Shown: one piece after another, positions 40,390 through 48,978 of the stretch
How positions within the stretch are numbered: position 1 is the stretch's first letter
How the letters are laid out: every line of letters starts with the position of its first letter
Source of the DNA: Kushneria sinocarnis
Lineage (GTDB): Bacteria; Pseudomonadota; Gammaproteobacteria; Pseudomonadales; Halomonadaceae
Direction of reading: 5' to 3'
Assembly: GCF_003633775.1 (NCBI RefSeq)
Contig: NZ_RBIN01000010.1
Span: forward strand, 1 to 64,000
Length of the DNA stretch: 64,000 bases
Made by a program: the position numbers and the translations under genes
The notes under the pieces: model-generated
What the model saw: the letters and a program-made list of their open reading frames with translations, nothing else
Database searches by the model: none
What the model was told of the DNA's origin: nothing

Positions 40390-40400
40390 GGATACAGCAG

Positions 40401-40438
40401 AAACCGCCACTCACGGCTCGCCGGGGTGGCGGTTTTTT
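40401..40438 (+). terminator. tRNA-Pro terminator
   Basis: A 10-bp stem AAACCGCCAC/GTGGCGGTTT followed by TTTTTT, starting 12 bases past the tRNA CCA end. Confidence 0.88.
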
Positions 40439-40661
40439 CATGGGTCCTGCCCCGCCTTCTGCAACCCTGGCATCAGCGCTCCGGTGACCGCGTGCCGGAT
40501 CAGCCTTTCGCCGTGCACGAGAGTCGATCACACTGTCCGTGGCTCTCCCGGAAGACCCGGTCATCCCGGGGGGCGGCCTTTCATAGGACCGCGGGCGACT
40601 ACACTATCGTGTCGAAGACACCCTCATCGTCCGTTCACTCTCCTGTCCACTGGAGCGCACC

Positions 40662-40967
40662 ATGACCATCGAATCCCGGGGTTACATCGTTGCCAGCGAA
40701 TCCGCGATCATCGGAGCCGGGGCCACCATCGAGGAGGCCGCCGGCGAAGCGCTGGAGTGGCTGGATGACTACGAGACGCTCGAAGCACTGATCGCCGACC
40801 TGCGCAAGACACCCGAGACCGCCCACGAAAAGGGCGCCAAACCTTATCTGCGGCGCGCCAGTGCCGGGCTGCTGAAGACCTGCCACCACATCGGCCCGCC
40901 CGATAGCTGGACCGATCGTGACGGGGTTGCCTGCACTGCCGAGGAGGCAGCCGACGACACCCGCTGA
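40662..40967 (+). CDS. Hypothetical small acidic protein
   Basis: A 101-residue protein I do not recognise. GGAG is well spaced before the ATG, and the frame is clean. The sequence is acidic and soluble, with no signal peptide or membrane segment; a predicted helical middle (IEEAAGEALEWLDDYETLEALIADL) is followed by a region with two cysteines (TCHH and VACTAEE). No neighbour on the same strand helps: it lies between tRNA-Pro and a DUF4396 gene. The 5' gap contains a possible -10 TACACT near 40601. Coding status is likely from the ribosome site and codon pattern. Confidence 0.6.
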   Translation: MTIESRGYIVASESAIIGAGATIEEAAGEALEWLDDYETLEALIADLRKTPETAHEKGAKPYLRRASAGLLKTCHHIGPPDSWTDRDGVACTAEEAADDTR

Positions 40968-41088
40968 CCACCGTTACCGCCGGTGCAGCCGGCAACCTGC
41001 AGGCCGCCCGGCGGTTTGCCAGCGGCGCATGACACGTCTAAACCCCTGACAGTCAATCATTGAAACTGCCGATGGGGAGTTATCCGCA

Positions 41089-41766
41089 ATGCTGGTTTTC
41101 TGGTCCTGGATCTTTCTGCTGCTGGGGGTAGCGACCTGCCTGATCATCGCCATCGACATTCGCAAACGTCCCCAGCACATGGCGGTCATGAACGTCACCT
41201 GGCCGATTACCGGACTCTACATGCCGGTGATCGGCTGGTGGGCCTATGTGGCGATGGGGCGGGCGCCGCCTGCAAACGAGCAGCAGGCCCACCACGGTCA
41301 GCATCACCACGGCGGGGGCAAGCCGAAATGGCAGGGAGTCTTCGTATCGGCGACGCACTGCGGGGGCGGCTGCACGCTCGGCGATGTGGTTGCGGCACCG
41401 CTGGCCAGCGCCACCGGATTTGCCCTGTTCGGCTCCGAAATCGCCGGCCACTTCGTGCTGGCCTTCATTGCCGCCTACGCCTTTGGCGTGCTGTTCCAGT
41501 ACCTGCCGATTCGCGCCATGAGCGACAGCGGACCCGGCGAGGCGCTGCGTGATGCGATCAAGGCGGACACCGGCTCGCTGGTGGCCTTTCAGCTCGGCAT
41601 GTATCTCTGGATGCTGATCGCCGCGTTCGGCTGGATGGGCGGCATGCTGGACGCCTTTACGCCCCGGTTCTGGTTCATGATGCAGATTGCCATGCTGGTC
41701 GGCTTCGCGACCTCTTATCCCGCCAACTGGCTACTGGTCAACCGGGGCATCAAGCATGCCATGTAA
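41089..41766 (+). CDS. DUF4396 integral membrane protein
   Basis: A 225-residue inner-membrane protein with about five to six helices, belonging to the DUF4396 family. The family core motif is present as THCGGGCTLGD (H90, C91, C95), within a membrane helix region. Just before it a cytoplasmic or periplasmic loop holds a histidine cluster (HH at 68-69, HHH at 72-74). Together these look like metal ligands, so a copper or other metal handling role is possible (inference). GGGGAG lies 9 bases before the ATG. No metal-resistance neighbours are seen. Confidence 0.82.
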   Translation: MLVFWSWIFLLLGVATCLIIAIDIRKRPQHMAVMNVTWPITGLYMPVIGWWAYVAMGRAPPANEQQAHHGQHHHGGGKPKWQGVFVSATHCGGGCTLGDVVAAPLASATGFALFGSEIAGHFVLAFIAAYAFGVLFQYLPIRAMSDSGPGEALRDAIKADTGSLVAFQLGMYLWMLIAAFGWMGGMLDAFTPRFWFMMQIAMLVGFATSYPANWLLVNRGIKHAM

Positions 41767-41780
41767 GGCTGTCCGTACCG

Positions 41781-41804
41781 GGCCCCCGCCAGCGGGCGGG
41801 GGCC
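41781..41804. terminator. GC hairpin between DUF4396 gene and entericidin-like gene
   Basis: A perfect 10-bp stem GGCCCCCGCC/GGCGGGGGCC with a 4-base loop, in the 43-base gap between convergent genes; no U tract. Confidence 0.5.
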
Positions 41805-41809
41805 GACGG

Positions 41810-41941
41810 TCAGTCAGCGGCATCCTCGATCTGCTCGCCACCCTGGGAAATATCCTCACCGGCACCTTCCATCGTGTTGCAGCCACTCATGGCAACCCCC
41901 GACAGCAGCAGGGTGATCAATAGCGCGCTGGTCTTCTTCAT
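41810..41941 (-). CDS. Entericidin-like small lipoprotein
   Basis: A 43-residue lipoprotein of the entericidin A/B family. It has a signal peptide MKKTSALLITLLLSG with lipobox MSGC (Cys21), then the family pattern NTMEGAGEDISQGGEQIEDAA. In E. coli, EcnA/EcnB are a stationary-phase antidote/toxin pair; in most other bacteria a single copy of unknown role is found, as here. AGGGAG is placed 8 bases before the ATG at 41941. Monocistronic. Confidence 0.85.
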   Translation of the reverse strand: MKKTSALLITLLLSGVAMSGCNTMEGAGEDISQGGEQIEDAAD

Positions 41942-42034
41942 CTTTGCTACTCCCTGAATGAATGCTTGCAGGTCCTGCGACCTCGCTCTCCAATGTAGCA
42001 CTGCCGCCGACCGCTTGCCCGCTCACGGTGCACG

Positions 42035-43540
42035 TCACAGCAGGCGACTGATACCGGGCAGCGCACCAAGCCAGGCCTGTAGCCGGTGTCGCCAGGAGCC
42101 GGGCTCCCGCGGGGTCGACTGATCGGCACCACGATCACGCCAGTGCCAGCTCAGCTGCTGCTCCGTCATGACGACCCGGAAGCTGCGCTCGGGAGCAAGT
42201 GAACGCTCGATGGTACGGCGCAGCTGCTCGTTGAGCTGTTCACTCTCCACCAGCAGCCCCATTTCGGTATTCCACCACATCGAACGGGGATCCATGTTGT
42301 AGGAACCGATGAAGACCCGATCCCGATCGAAGGCCATGGCCTTGCCGTGCAGGCTCGAGGAGAGTGCCCCGAAGCGGCTCGCCAGCCGCTTGCGGCGCTG
42401 ATGCTTGCCGGGCCTGCGGGTATCGAAGCGCAGCTCGTGCAGCCGCGCCCCCAGCCGCAGCAGGCGGTTGCGCCAGAAGGCGTATCCACCCTGCACGATG
42501 GGCGTATCGTTGCCTTCCAGCGAGTTGGTCAGCGCCGTCAGTGCCACCCCGCGCCGGATCATTGCCTCCAGATCGATGTAATCCCGCTCGCTGGGAATGA
42601 AATAGGCCGAGACCAGATAGAGCTCATCCTGCACCTGGTCGAGCACATCGGCCAGCTGTGGGGTCAGGCAGTACTCCAGCGACGGTCGCTGCCACCAGGC
42701 ACACTCGATCTTGGCCGGATGATCCCAGAGCAGCCGGGCCGGTGCCGGAATCAGCGTCTCCGACGCCATCCGCCCGAGCCCCTCGAACCGATCGCTGCTC
42801 TCGAGCGGCTCACCATCGAGATCGTCACGCTGAGCGAGCTGCTCGCGACACCACTGCCAGTCATGCGTGGCTGCGCTCAATGTCGCGAGGCGCTCAACCG
42901 AACGACTCGACCAGTAGGTATCGAAGCAGCGGCCCATCTCGTCGATCACCGGCCCACCCACCATCAGCAGATCGAGATCGGCGAAGTTGTACTCGCTGTC
43001 GGCACTGAAGTAGTCATCTCCCATGTTGCGGCCGCCGGCAATGCCGACCCGGCGATCCACCAGCCACTGCTTGTTGTGCATGCGCCGGTGCGAGCGCCAG
43101 CCGGTCAGCACCATCGCCAGCCGCTGGCTCCAGACCGCACCGCGCCAGAAATGCACCGGATTGAAGACCCGCACTTCCACATTGGGGTGGGTATCCAGGG
43201 CCCCCAGCAGCGTCTGCAGCTGAATGGCACTCAGGTCATCCACCAGCAGGCGCACCTGAACGTTGCGTTCGGCGGCACAGAGCAGATCCTCGAGCAGGGC
43301 CCGGGAGGTATTGCCCTCCTCGACGAGATAGGAAATCATCTCGACGCGGCGGGTGGCCAGCCGGGTCAGTCGCCGGCGCTTGTCGAGCGAATCGCGCCCT
43401 TCGGTCAGCAGGCGCACCCCGCCATGCTCGGGCCGGTCGTGCTGACTCACCCACTCCTCCAGCAGCGAGGCCGTCGGTCGCGAGTTGAGCAGCGGCGTCG
43501 CCGGCTGGCCGGGAGTGACACCCTCTTCGGATTCAGTCAT
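42035..43540 (-). CDS. Phospholipase D family protein (cardiolipin synthase C-like)
   Basis: A 501-residue protein with two HKD motifs, HNKQWLVD (from residue 155) and HGKAMAFD (from 398), each followed by the GG/GS-x-N block (AGGRNMGD, IGSYNMD). This paired arrangement and length match ClsC-type cardiolipin synthases, which transfer a phosphatidyl group from PE to PG. No signal peptide or membrane helix is evident. The start at 43540 has AAGGAA upstream and overlaps the preceding small membrane gene by 8 bases, so the pair is coupled. A DNA-directed nuclease role is unlikely. Confidence 0.86.
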   Translation of the reverse strand: MTESEEGVTPGQPATPLLNSRPTASLLEEWVSQHDRPEHGGVRLLTEGRDSLDKRRRLTRLATRRVEMISYLVEEGNTSRALLEDLLCAAERNVQVRLLVDDLSAIQLQTLLGALDTHPNVEVRVFNPVHFWRGAVWSQRLAMVLTGWRSHRRMHNKQWLVDRRVGIAGGRNMGDDYFSADSEYNFADLDLLMVGGPVIDEMGRCFDTYWSSRSVERLATLSAATHDWQWCREQLAQRDDLDGEPLESSDRFEGLGRMASETLIPAPARLLWDHPAKIECAWWQRPSLEYCLTPQLADVLDQVQDELYLVSAYFIPSERDYIDLEAMIRRGVALTALTNSLEGNDTPIVQGGYAFWRNRLLRLGARLHELRFDTRRPGKHQRRKRLASRFGALSSSLHGKAMAFDRDRVFIGSYNMDPRSMWWNTEMGLLVESEQLNEQLRRTIERSLAPERSFRVVMTEQQLSWHWRDRGADQSTPREPGSWRHRLQAWLGALPGISRLL

Positions 43541-43820
43541 CGGTTTCCTTGGTGGCTCTGCCTGAAGGAGCATGGCGCATCCGGTCACGCCAGCGACGGT
43601 TGCGGCGATAGCGCCGCATCAGGGCCACGCTCACCGCGATGGTCAGCATGACGATCAGCACGGCTGCCTGCAGCGGTCGTGCCTGCGACAGCGGAAGCAG
43701 GGTCTGCAGGGCGACGATGATGATGAATCCCGCCATCTGTGAGGCAATGGCGAGCATTCGCAGTGAATCCCCGGGCTTGTGCATCCTGTGTTTTTCGGAC
43801 AGCATCCGCTCCATCAGCAT
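43533..43820 (-). CDS. Small two-helix membrane protein
   Basis: About 95 residues, unrecognised. Two hydrophobic helices (around LAIASQMAGFIIIVALQTLL and LQAAVLIVMLTIAVSVAL) are followed by a strongly basic tail RRYRRNRRWRDRMRH. Several candidate ATGs (43820, 43814, 43805, 43784) exist and none has a clear ribosome site. The end overlaps the PLD gene by 8 bases, which supports translation and a shared role at the membrane. The gene diverges from the membrane thioredoxin with only ~30 bases between starts. Confidence 0.55.
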   Translation of the reverse strand: MLMERMLSEKHRMHKPGDSLRMLAIASQMAGFIIIVALQTLLPLSQARPLQAAVLIVMLTIAVSVALMRRYRRNRRWRDRMRHAPSGRATKETDD

Positions 43821-43850
43821 AAGCTTGTTTCGCAGCCCTCGGCCCTTTCC

Positions 43851-44705
43851 ATGACAGCCATCACACTCGGCCCCTGGCTGATTGCCCATTCGCAGCTCTA
43901 CCTGCTGCTCGTTGGCCTGATCCTGACCGCCGCCACCTTCCGGCTGCTGCCCGGACGCCCGCGCTATCGCGAGTGCTGGCTGGCAGGCGTGGTGATCAGC
44001 TGGTGTATCGGTGCCCGCGCCGGGGCCGTGGCTGCCGATCCCGCAGCCTGGCAGCACACGGCACTGCGGGTCCTTGATCCGGCGCAACCCGGTTTCAGCA
44101 CGGCCGGCGGGCTGGTACTGGCCTGCCTCTGGACACTCTGCTGGCTGCGTGGCAGCGCCCGTCGCCGGGCGCTGTGCCTGATCTGGGTGGCCCAGCTGAC
44201 ATGGCTGGGACTGCAGCTCTGGCAGCCGCTGGCATCACCACCGGCAATCACCCGGCTGCCGCGGATGGCACTGACTTCAACGGCAGGCAGCAAGGTCGAT
44301 CTCGTTGCCGACGCCGGACGTCTCCCCACCCTGGTGCTGCTGTGGCGCAGCGATTGTCCTCGCTGCGTGTACACACTCTCACAGCTATCCCTGCAATCGT
44401 CTACCATTGCGGCACGGAGTGTCGCCATCAATGAGGGGGAGCCGCTGGTGCTGGGACTGCGTTACGCTGGCGACGGTACGAACGCCGATATGATCCTGCT
44501 GCAGGATCCATCCCAGCACTGGCTGACCCTGAGCCGGGCGCCCGGCCTGCCGGTACTGCTGCTGTTCGATCGCCGGGGCCGACTGCTCGAGTCACATGCC
44601 GGTGCCGTGGCGCCCGCACTCTGGCGCCGATGGCGCGAGCGCCTTGAGGCGATACCAAAGACGCCATCCCCTCACCCCGTAGCCGCGGTGACACGTGCCC
44701 CTTAA
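43851..44705 (+). CDS. Membrane-anchored thioredoxin-fold protein (TlpA-like, Lgt-like N-terminus)
   Basis: The 284-residue protein has an N-terminal membrane region of about four helices that resembles a fragment of prolipoprotein diacylglyceryl transferase (LGPWLIAHSQLYLLL; GARAGAV). A C-terminal thioredoxin-like domain has the redox motif CPRC at 169-172 in WRSDCPRC and the cis-proline block APGLPVLLLF. Similar fusions in pseudomonads are annotated as TlpA-family disulfide reductases. Catalytic Lgt residues are not recognisable, so lipid transfer is unlikely. A role in periplasmic thiol chemistry is inferred. No clear ribosome site precedes the ATG at 43851. Confidence 0.75.
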   Translation: MTAITLGPWLIAHSQLYLLLVGLILTAATFRLLPGRPRYRECWLAGVVISWCIGARAGAVAADPAAWQHTALRVLDPAQPGFSTAGGLVLACLWTLCWLRGSARRRALCLIWVAQLTWLGLQLWQPLASPPAITRLPRMALTSTAGSKVDLVADAGRLPTLVLLWRSDCPRCVYTLSQLSLQSSTIAARSVAINEGEPLVLGLRYAGDGTNADMILLQDPSQHWLTLSRAPGLPVLLLFDRRGRLLESHAGAVAPALWRRWRERLEAIPKTPSPHPVAAVTRAP

Positions 44706-44730
44706 GCCGACAGCCGCTTTTCGTTAAGAT
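44702..44730 (+). promoter_or_regulatory. Candidate rapA promoter
   Basis: TTAAGC (44702-44707) and TAAGAT (44725-44730), 17 bases apart, starting at the stop codon of the upstream gene and ending 58 bases before rapA. Confidence 0.4.
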
Positions 44731-44788
44731 ACCGCGCCCGAAACCTGCCCGTGCCGGGCATCTCCTTCCGACATGCATTCGAGGCATC

Positions 44789-47722
44789 ATGAGCGATTTC
44801 ATCCCCGGTCAGCGCTTCATCAGTGATGGCGAGGCCGACCTCGGGCTGGGTACCGTGCTCAACAGTGACCCGCGCAGCGTCACTGTGCTGTTCGCCGGTG
44901 GCGAGCAGACCCGTACCTACAGCGTTCGCCAGGCGCCCCTTACCCGGGTGGTCTTCGGCAGTGGTGACCGCATCGAGACCGATGACGGCGAGACCCTCAC
45001 CGTCTCCCATGTCGAAGAGCAGCGCGGCATGCTGATCTACCACGGCGAGACCCGGCAGGGGGAAGCACGTCAGCTGCCGGAATCACGCATCAGCGACCGG
45101 ATGCAGTTCCATCAGGCCCGCGACCGGCTGCTGACCGGCCAGCTCGAGCGCAATGATGCCTTCAACCTGCGCTACCGCAGTCTCCAGCACCTGCAGCGCA
45201 TCGAGCGTCATCCGGCCTTCGGGCTCTCCGGGCCGCGGGTCGATCTCATCGGTCACCAGCTGTATATCGCCGATGAAGTCAGCCATCGACGGCTGCCCCG
45301 CGTGCTGCTGGCCGACGAGGTCGGGCTGGGCAAGACCATCGAGGCCGGCCTGATCCTGCACCGGCTGCTGCTGACCGGCCGTGTCCGTCGCGCCCTGGTG
45401 CTGGTCCCCGAAAGCCTGACCCACCAGTGGCTGGTGGAGCTGCTGCGCCGCTTTTCACTCGAGGTCACCCTGCTCGACGAGGCGCAGAGCCGCGAACTGG
45501 ACAGCGACAGCAACCCGTTCGAAAGCGGCCAGATCGTGCTCGCCAGTCAGCAGTGGCTGTTTGCCGACGAGCAGCGCCGCCAGCAGGCCGGCGCCGCCGA
45601 CTGGGAACTGCTGATCGTCGATGAGGCCCAGCACCTGCAGTGGTCACCCGAGAGCGGTGGTGACACCGGCTACGAATGTGTCGCCGAACTGGCCGCGGCC
45701 ATTACCGGTGTGCTGCTGCTGACGGCCACACCCGAACAGTCCGGCGCCCTGAGCCACTTTGCCCAGCTGCGCCTGCTCGACCCGCAGCGCTATCACGATC
45801 TTGACACCTTCCGGGAGGAGCAGCACGGTCATGCTGCCATCGCCGAGGCCGTGGAAGCCGTCGCCCGCCTGCCCGAGCGCGAGGCGCGCGCCACCATCGA
45901 GCAGGCAGCCGGCGACGACAGCGAGCTGCATGAGCTGCTGGAACGCTTCGCTGACGCATCGCAGGACGAACACCCCGAACTGCAACGCCAGCTGCGCCGG
46001 ATCCTGCTCGACCGCTATGGCGTCGGTCGGGTGATGTTCCGCAACAGCCGCCAGCATGTCGGCGGCTTTCCCGAGCGCCGGCTGCATGTCGCGACGCTCG
46101 AGCTGCCCCAGGCCTATCGCCGCACCCTGCGCCGTGTCGAGCGCGACGAGGACCATCTCGATGAACTGCTGCTCGATACCGGGCTCGACCATCCCGATGT
46201 CCTGCTCTATCCCGAGCTGACGTTCGAGGCCCTGCGTCACGACGAGAGCGGCGAGGCCTGGTGGCGCTTCGATCCGCGCCTTGACTGGCTGCGCAGCTGG
46301 CTCAAGCAGCATCCCGGCGAAAAGGCGCTGGTGCTGTGTCACCACGCCGATACCGCGCTGGAACTGGCCGCCGGACTGCAGGTACTCAGCGGCCTGCACG
46401 TGCCGGTCTTCCACGAGCAGATGAGCATCATCGAGCGCGATCGTGCCGCAGCCGCCTTTGCCGACGCCGATCGCGAGGATGGCAGTCCGCTGCTGATCTG
46501 CTCCGAGATCGGCTCGGAAGGGCGCAACTTCCAGTTCTGCCACCACCTCATCCTGTTCGATCTGCCGCCGCACCCCGATCAGCTCGAACAGCGCATCGGC
46601 CGGCTGGATCGCATCGGCCAGCATCACCCGATCGATATCCACGTGCCCACCCTGGCCGGCTCCCCCGGCGAGGCCCTGCTGATGTGGTATCGCGATGCAC
46701 TGGATGCCTTCACCCGCCCCCATGGCCTGGGCAGCCATGTGTTCGAACAGCACGGCGATACCCTGTTCGATGCGCTGCTCGATCGCGATGCGCTGACGGC
46801 ACTCATCGCAGAGAGCCGGGAGCTGCTCGAGCGCACGGCGCGCGAACGCGAGGCCGGCCGTGATCGCCTGCTCGCCCATGGTGCCAATGACGAGCAACAC
46901 GCCGAGCGGATGATCGAGGCGGTGCGCGAGCTCGACGAGGACGAACGCCTCGATCGCTGGCTCGACCAGGCGCTCGAGGTCTTCGGCATCGAATCGCGGG
47001 AGCTCGATGGCGGACTGCGCTATCTTCACCCCGGACCGCACATGCTGGAAGGCATGCCGGGCCTGATTCGCGGCGAGGAGGGGTTCAGCGCCACCCGCTC
47101 ACGCGAGCAGGCGCTCGCCCGGGACGATGTCCAGCGGCTCTCCTGGGAGCATCCGCTGGTCCGCGAGATGCTGTTCCGCGCCACCGAAGGCTCACTCGGC
47201 AACGCGGCGCTGGCGCTGCTCGAGCACTCCGCCATTCCGGCCGGCCGGATCATGATCGAAGCCATCTTCCGCACCCGTACCAGTGAAGCCCACCATCTGC
47301 ATCCGGCGCGCTTTCTGCCGCCCACCACGGTCCGGGTCCTGCTGGACGAGTCCGGTCAGGAGCTCTCCGACAAGGTGTCCTTCGGCGGCCTGGCAAAGAG
47401 CCTGCGCAACATCAAGAAGGCGGCGGCCCGGGATCTGATTCGTGAGCGTCACGAGCTGCTGCGTCAGCTGCTCGATCAGGCCGAAGGCATTGCCGGGGCC
47501 CGTCTGACGCCGATTCTCGAGGCTGCCGAAGGCGACATGCGCCACAGCCTCGACAGCGAACTCGAACGCCTGCGTACGCTGTCCCGGCGCAACCCCGATG
47601 TTCCCGCGGCCGAACTCGACGCGCTGGTGGCGGAGCGGGGCAACCTGGCCGCAGCCATTGCCGGGACGCGGCTGCAGCTCGATGCGGTACGCGTCATCGT
47701 GACCGTCGAACCGCGCCGCTGA
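44789..47722 (+). CDS. rapA: RNA polymerase-associated ATPase RapA (HepA)
   Basis: Swi2/Snf2-family ATPase that binds core RNA polymerase and promotes its recycling. At 977 residues it matches E. coli RapA (968). It has two N-terminal Tudor-like domains (1-110), the RecA1 domain with Walker A ADEVGLGKT at about 174-182 and motif II DEAQ (DEAH in E. coli), the RecA2 domain with the HxRIGRLDRIGQ block, then spacer and C-terminal regions. GAGG lies 6 bases before the ATG. Convergent with the epimerase gene, 12 bases between stops and no hairpin. Confidence 0.97.
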   Translation: MSDFIPGQRFISDGEADLGLGTVLNSDPRSVTVLFAGGEQTRTYSVRQAPLTRVVFGSGDRIETDDGETLTVSHVEEQRGMLIYHGETRQGEARQLPESRISDRMQFHQARDRLLTGQLERNDAFNLRYRSLQHLQRIERHPAFGLSGPRVDLIGHQLYIADEVSHRRLPRVLLADEVGLGKTIEAGLILHRLLLTGRVRRALVLVPESLTHQWLVELLRRFSLEVTLLDEAQSRELDSDSNPFESGQIVLASQQWLFADEQRRQQAGAADWELLIVDEAQHLQWSPESGGDTGYECVAELAAAITGVLLLTATPEQSGALSHFAQLRLLDPQRYHDLDTFREEQHGHAAIAEAVEAVARLPEREARATIEQAAGDDSELHELLERFADASQDEHPELQRQLRRILLDRYGVGRVMFRNSRQHVGGFPERRLHVATLELPQAYRRTLRRVERDEDHLDELLLDTGLDHPDVLLYPELTFEALRHDESGEAWWRFDPRLDWLRSWLKQHPGEKALVLCHHADTALELAAGLQVLSGLHVPVFHEQMSIIERDRAAAAFADADREDGSPLLICSEIGSEGRNFQFCHHLILFDLPPHPDQLEQRIGRLDRIGQHHPIDIHVPTLAGSPGEALLMWYRDALDAFTRPHGLGSHVFEQHGDTLFDALLDRDALTALIAESRELLERTAREREAGRDRLLAHGANDEQHAERMIEAVRELDEDERLDRWLDQALEVFGIESRELDGGLRYLHPGPHMLEGMPGLIRGEEGFSATRSREQALARDDVQRLSWEHPLVREMLFRATEGSLGNAALALLEHSAIPAGRIMIEAIFRTRTSEAHHLHPARFLPPTTVRVLLDESGQELSDKVSFGGLAKSLRNIKKAAARDLIRERHELLRQLLDQAEGIAGARLTPILEAAEGDMRHSLDSELERLRTLSRRNPDVPAAELDALVAERGNLAAAIAGTRLQLDAVRVIVTVEPRR

Positions 47723-47734
47723 GCCCGCTCTCCT

Positions 47735-48637
47735 TCAACGGCGGCGCTGGACGATCGCTGCCAGCGCCTGGTCCAGCTCCGGATAGCGGAAGGTAAACCC
47801 GGCCGCTTCCAGCCGGGCCGGCACCATGCGCGCCCCGGTCAGCAGCAGCCGGGACATCTCCCCCAGCGCCAGCTCGATCACGCCGGCCGGTACAGTAAAC
47901 AGGGCCGGCCGGTCGAGCCGGTCTGCCAGGGTACGGGTAAAGGTCTCGTTGGTCACCGGCTGGGGCGCGCCGGCATTGAAGGCACCGGCAAGATCCTCGC
48001 GGGTGAGCAGGAAATCGATCGCCCGCACCAGGTCCTCTCGGTGAATCCACGGCATGTACTGGGTGCCATCGCCGACCTTGCCGCCGAAACCGAACCGGAA
48101 CATCGGCAGCATCGGCTTGAGCATGCCGCCATCGCGATCCAGTACCAGTCCGATTCGGGCAATGGCGACCCGCACGCCGTGCGCTTCCAGCCGGCGCGCC
48201 TCATCCTCCCAGGTTCGGCAGAGCCGGTGGGCGAACTCATCGTGCGGCTCGGTCTCCTCCGTGACCTCACGCTCCCCCTGGTCGCCGTAATACCCCATGG
48301 CGGAAGCCGAGATCAGCACCTTCGGTGGTGTGGCCAGGCGCTGGCAGAGCTCATCGAGCGCACGGGTGGTTTCGACCCGGGAGTCGATCAGCCGCTGTTT
48401 CTGCTCCTCGCTCCAGCGCTTGTCGAAAATCGGCTCGCCCGCCAGATTGATCATGGCATCGATGGTGTCGTGCTCGAACGCCAGGGCACTGTCATGCGCC
48501 GTGACCGGCACGCCGATGGTGCCCGCAGCCTCGCGGGGGTGACGGCTGATCACCAGCAGTTCGTGGGACTGCTCATGCAGATGCCGACACAGGGCCTGGC
48601 CGACGAACCCGGTTGCCCCGGTAATCAGAATGCGCAT
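47735..48637 (-). CDS. TIGR01777 family NAD(P)-dependent epimerase (YfcH-like)
   Basis: A 300-residue extended SDR of the YfcH/SulA group. Rossmann motif GATGFVGQAL is at residues 7-16; the family blocks INLAGEPI, SASAMGYYGD, PWIHREDLV and a C-terminal DUF1731 domain are visible. GGAGGG precedes the ATG at 48637. E. coli YfcH has no established physiological substrate. Monocistronic. Confidence 0.9.
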   Translation of the reverse strand: MRILITGATGFVGQALCRHLHEQSHELLVISRHPREAAGTIGVPVTAHDSALAFEHDTIDAMINLAGEPIFDKRWSEEQKQRLIDSRVETTRALDELCQRLATPPKVLISASAMGYYGDQGEREVTEETEPHDEFAHRLCRTWEDEARRLEAHGVRVAIARIGLVLDRDGGMLKPMLPMFRFGFGGKVGDGTQYMPWIHREDLVRAIDFLLTREDLAGAFNAGAPQPVTNETFTRTLADRLDRPALFTVPAGVIELALGEMSRLLLTGARMVPARLEAAGFTFRYPELDQALAAIVQRRR

Positions 48638-48978
48638 GCTGTGCCCTCCGTAGCAGGAATGCCGGAATAAACGCTCTTCGCAGAGAGGCGTAGTGCCTTG
48701 CCCCGAGTCTAGGCAGTCATGCGCGTGGCAGCGAATGCCGGTACGGCCATCGCAATTTTGCCCCCGACCGGGCCCACGTCCCCTCGCTCTCACCGCTCCG
48801 ACGCCGGTACAGCGGTACTACAGCCTCCCGCCACCGCGCCGATATGACTCGGCAGCCGGCATCGCTTAAGAAAACATTAAAGGCTATAATAGCCGGCAAA
48901 TCATTACCCGGCTAACAAGGTCCCTCGAGAGCCGCTTTCCGGCCGAGCAGAGACGCCACTTCCGCGAGCAGCCCAACG
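48638..48978. other. Intergenic region upstream of kinase-like gene
   Basis: A 341-base divergent gap. It contains TATAAT on the plus strand at 48885-48890, embedded in the palindrome GGCTATAATAGCC (48882-48894), with A-rich DNA just upstream (AAGAAAACATTAAAGG). No good -35 is paired with it at 16-18 bases. The palindrome over the -10 could be an operator. Nothing else recognised. Confidence 0.45.
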
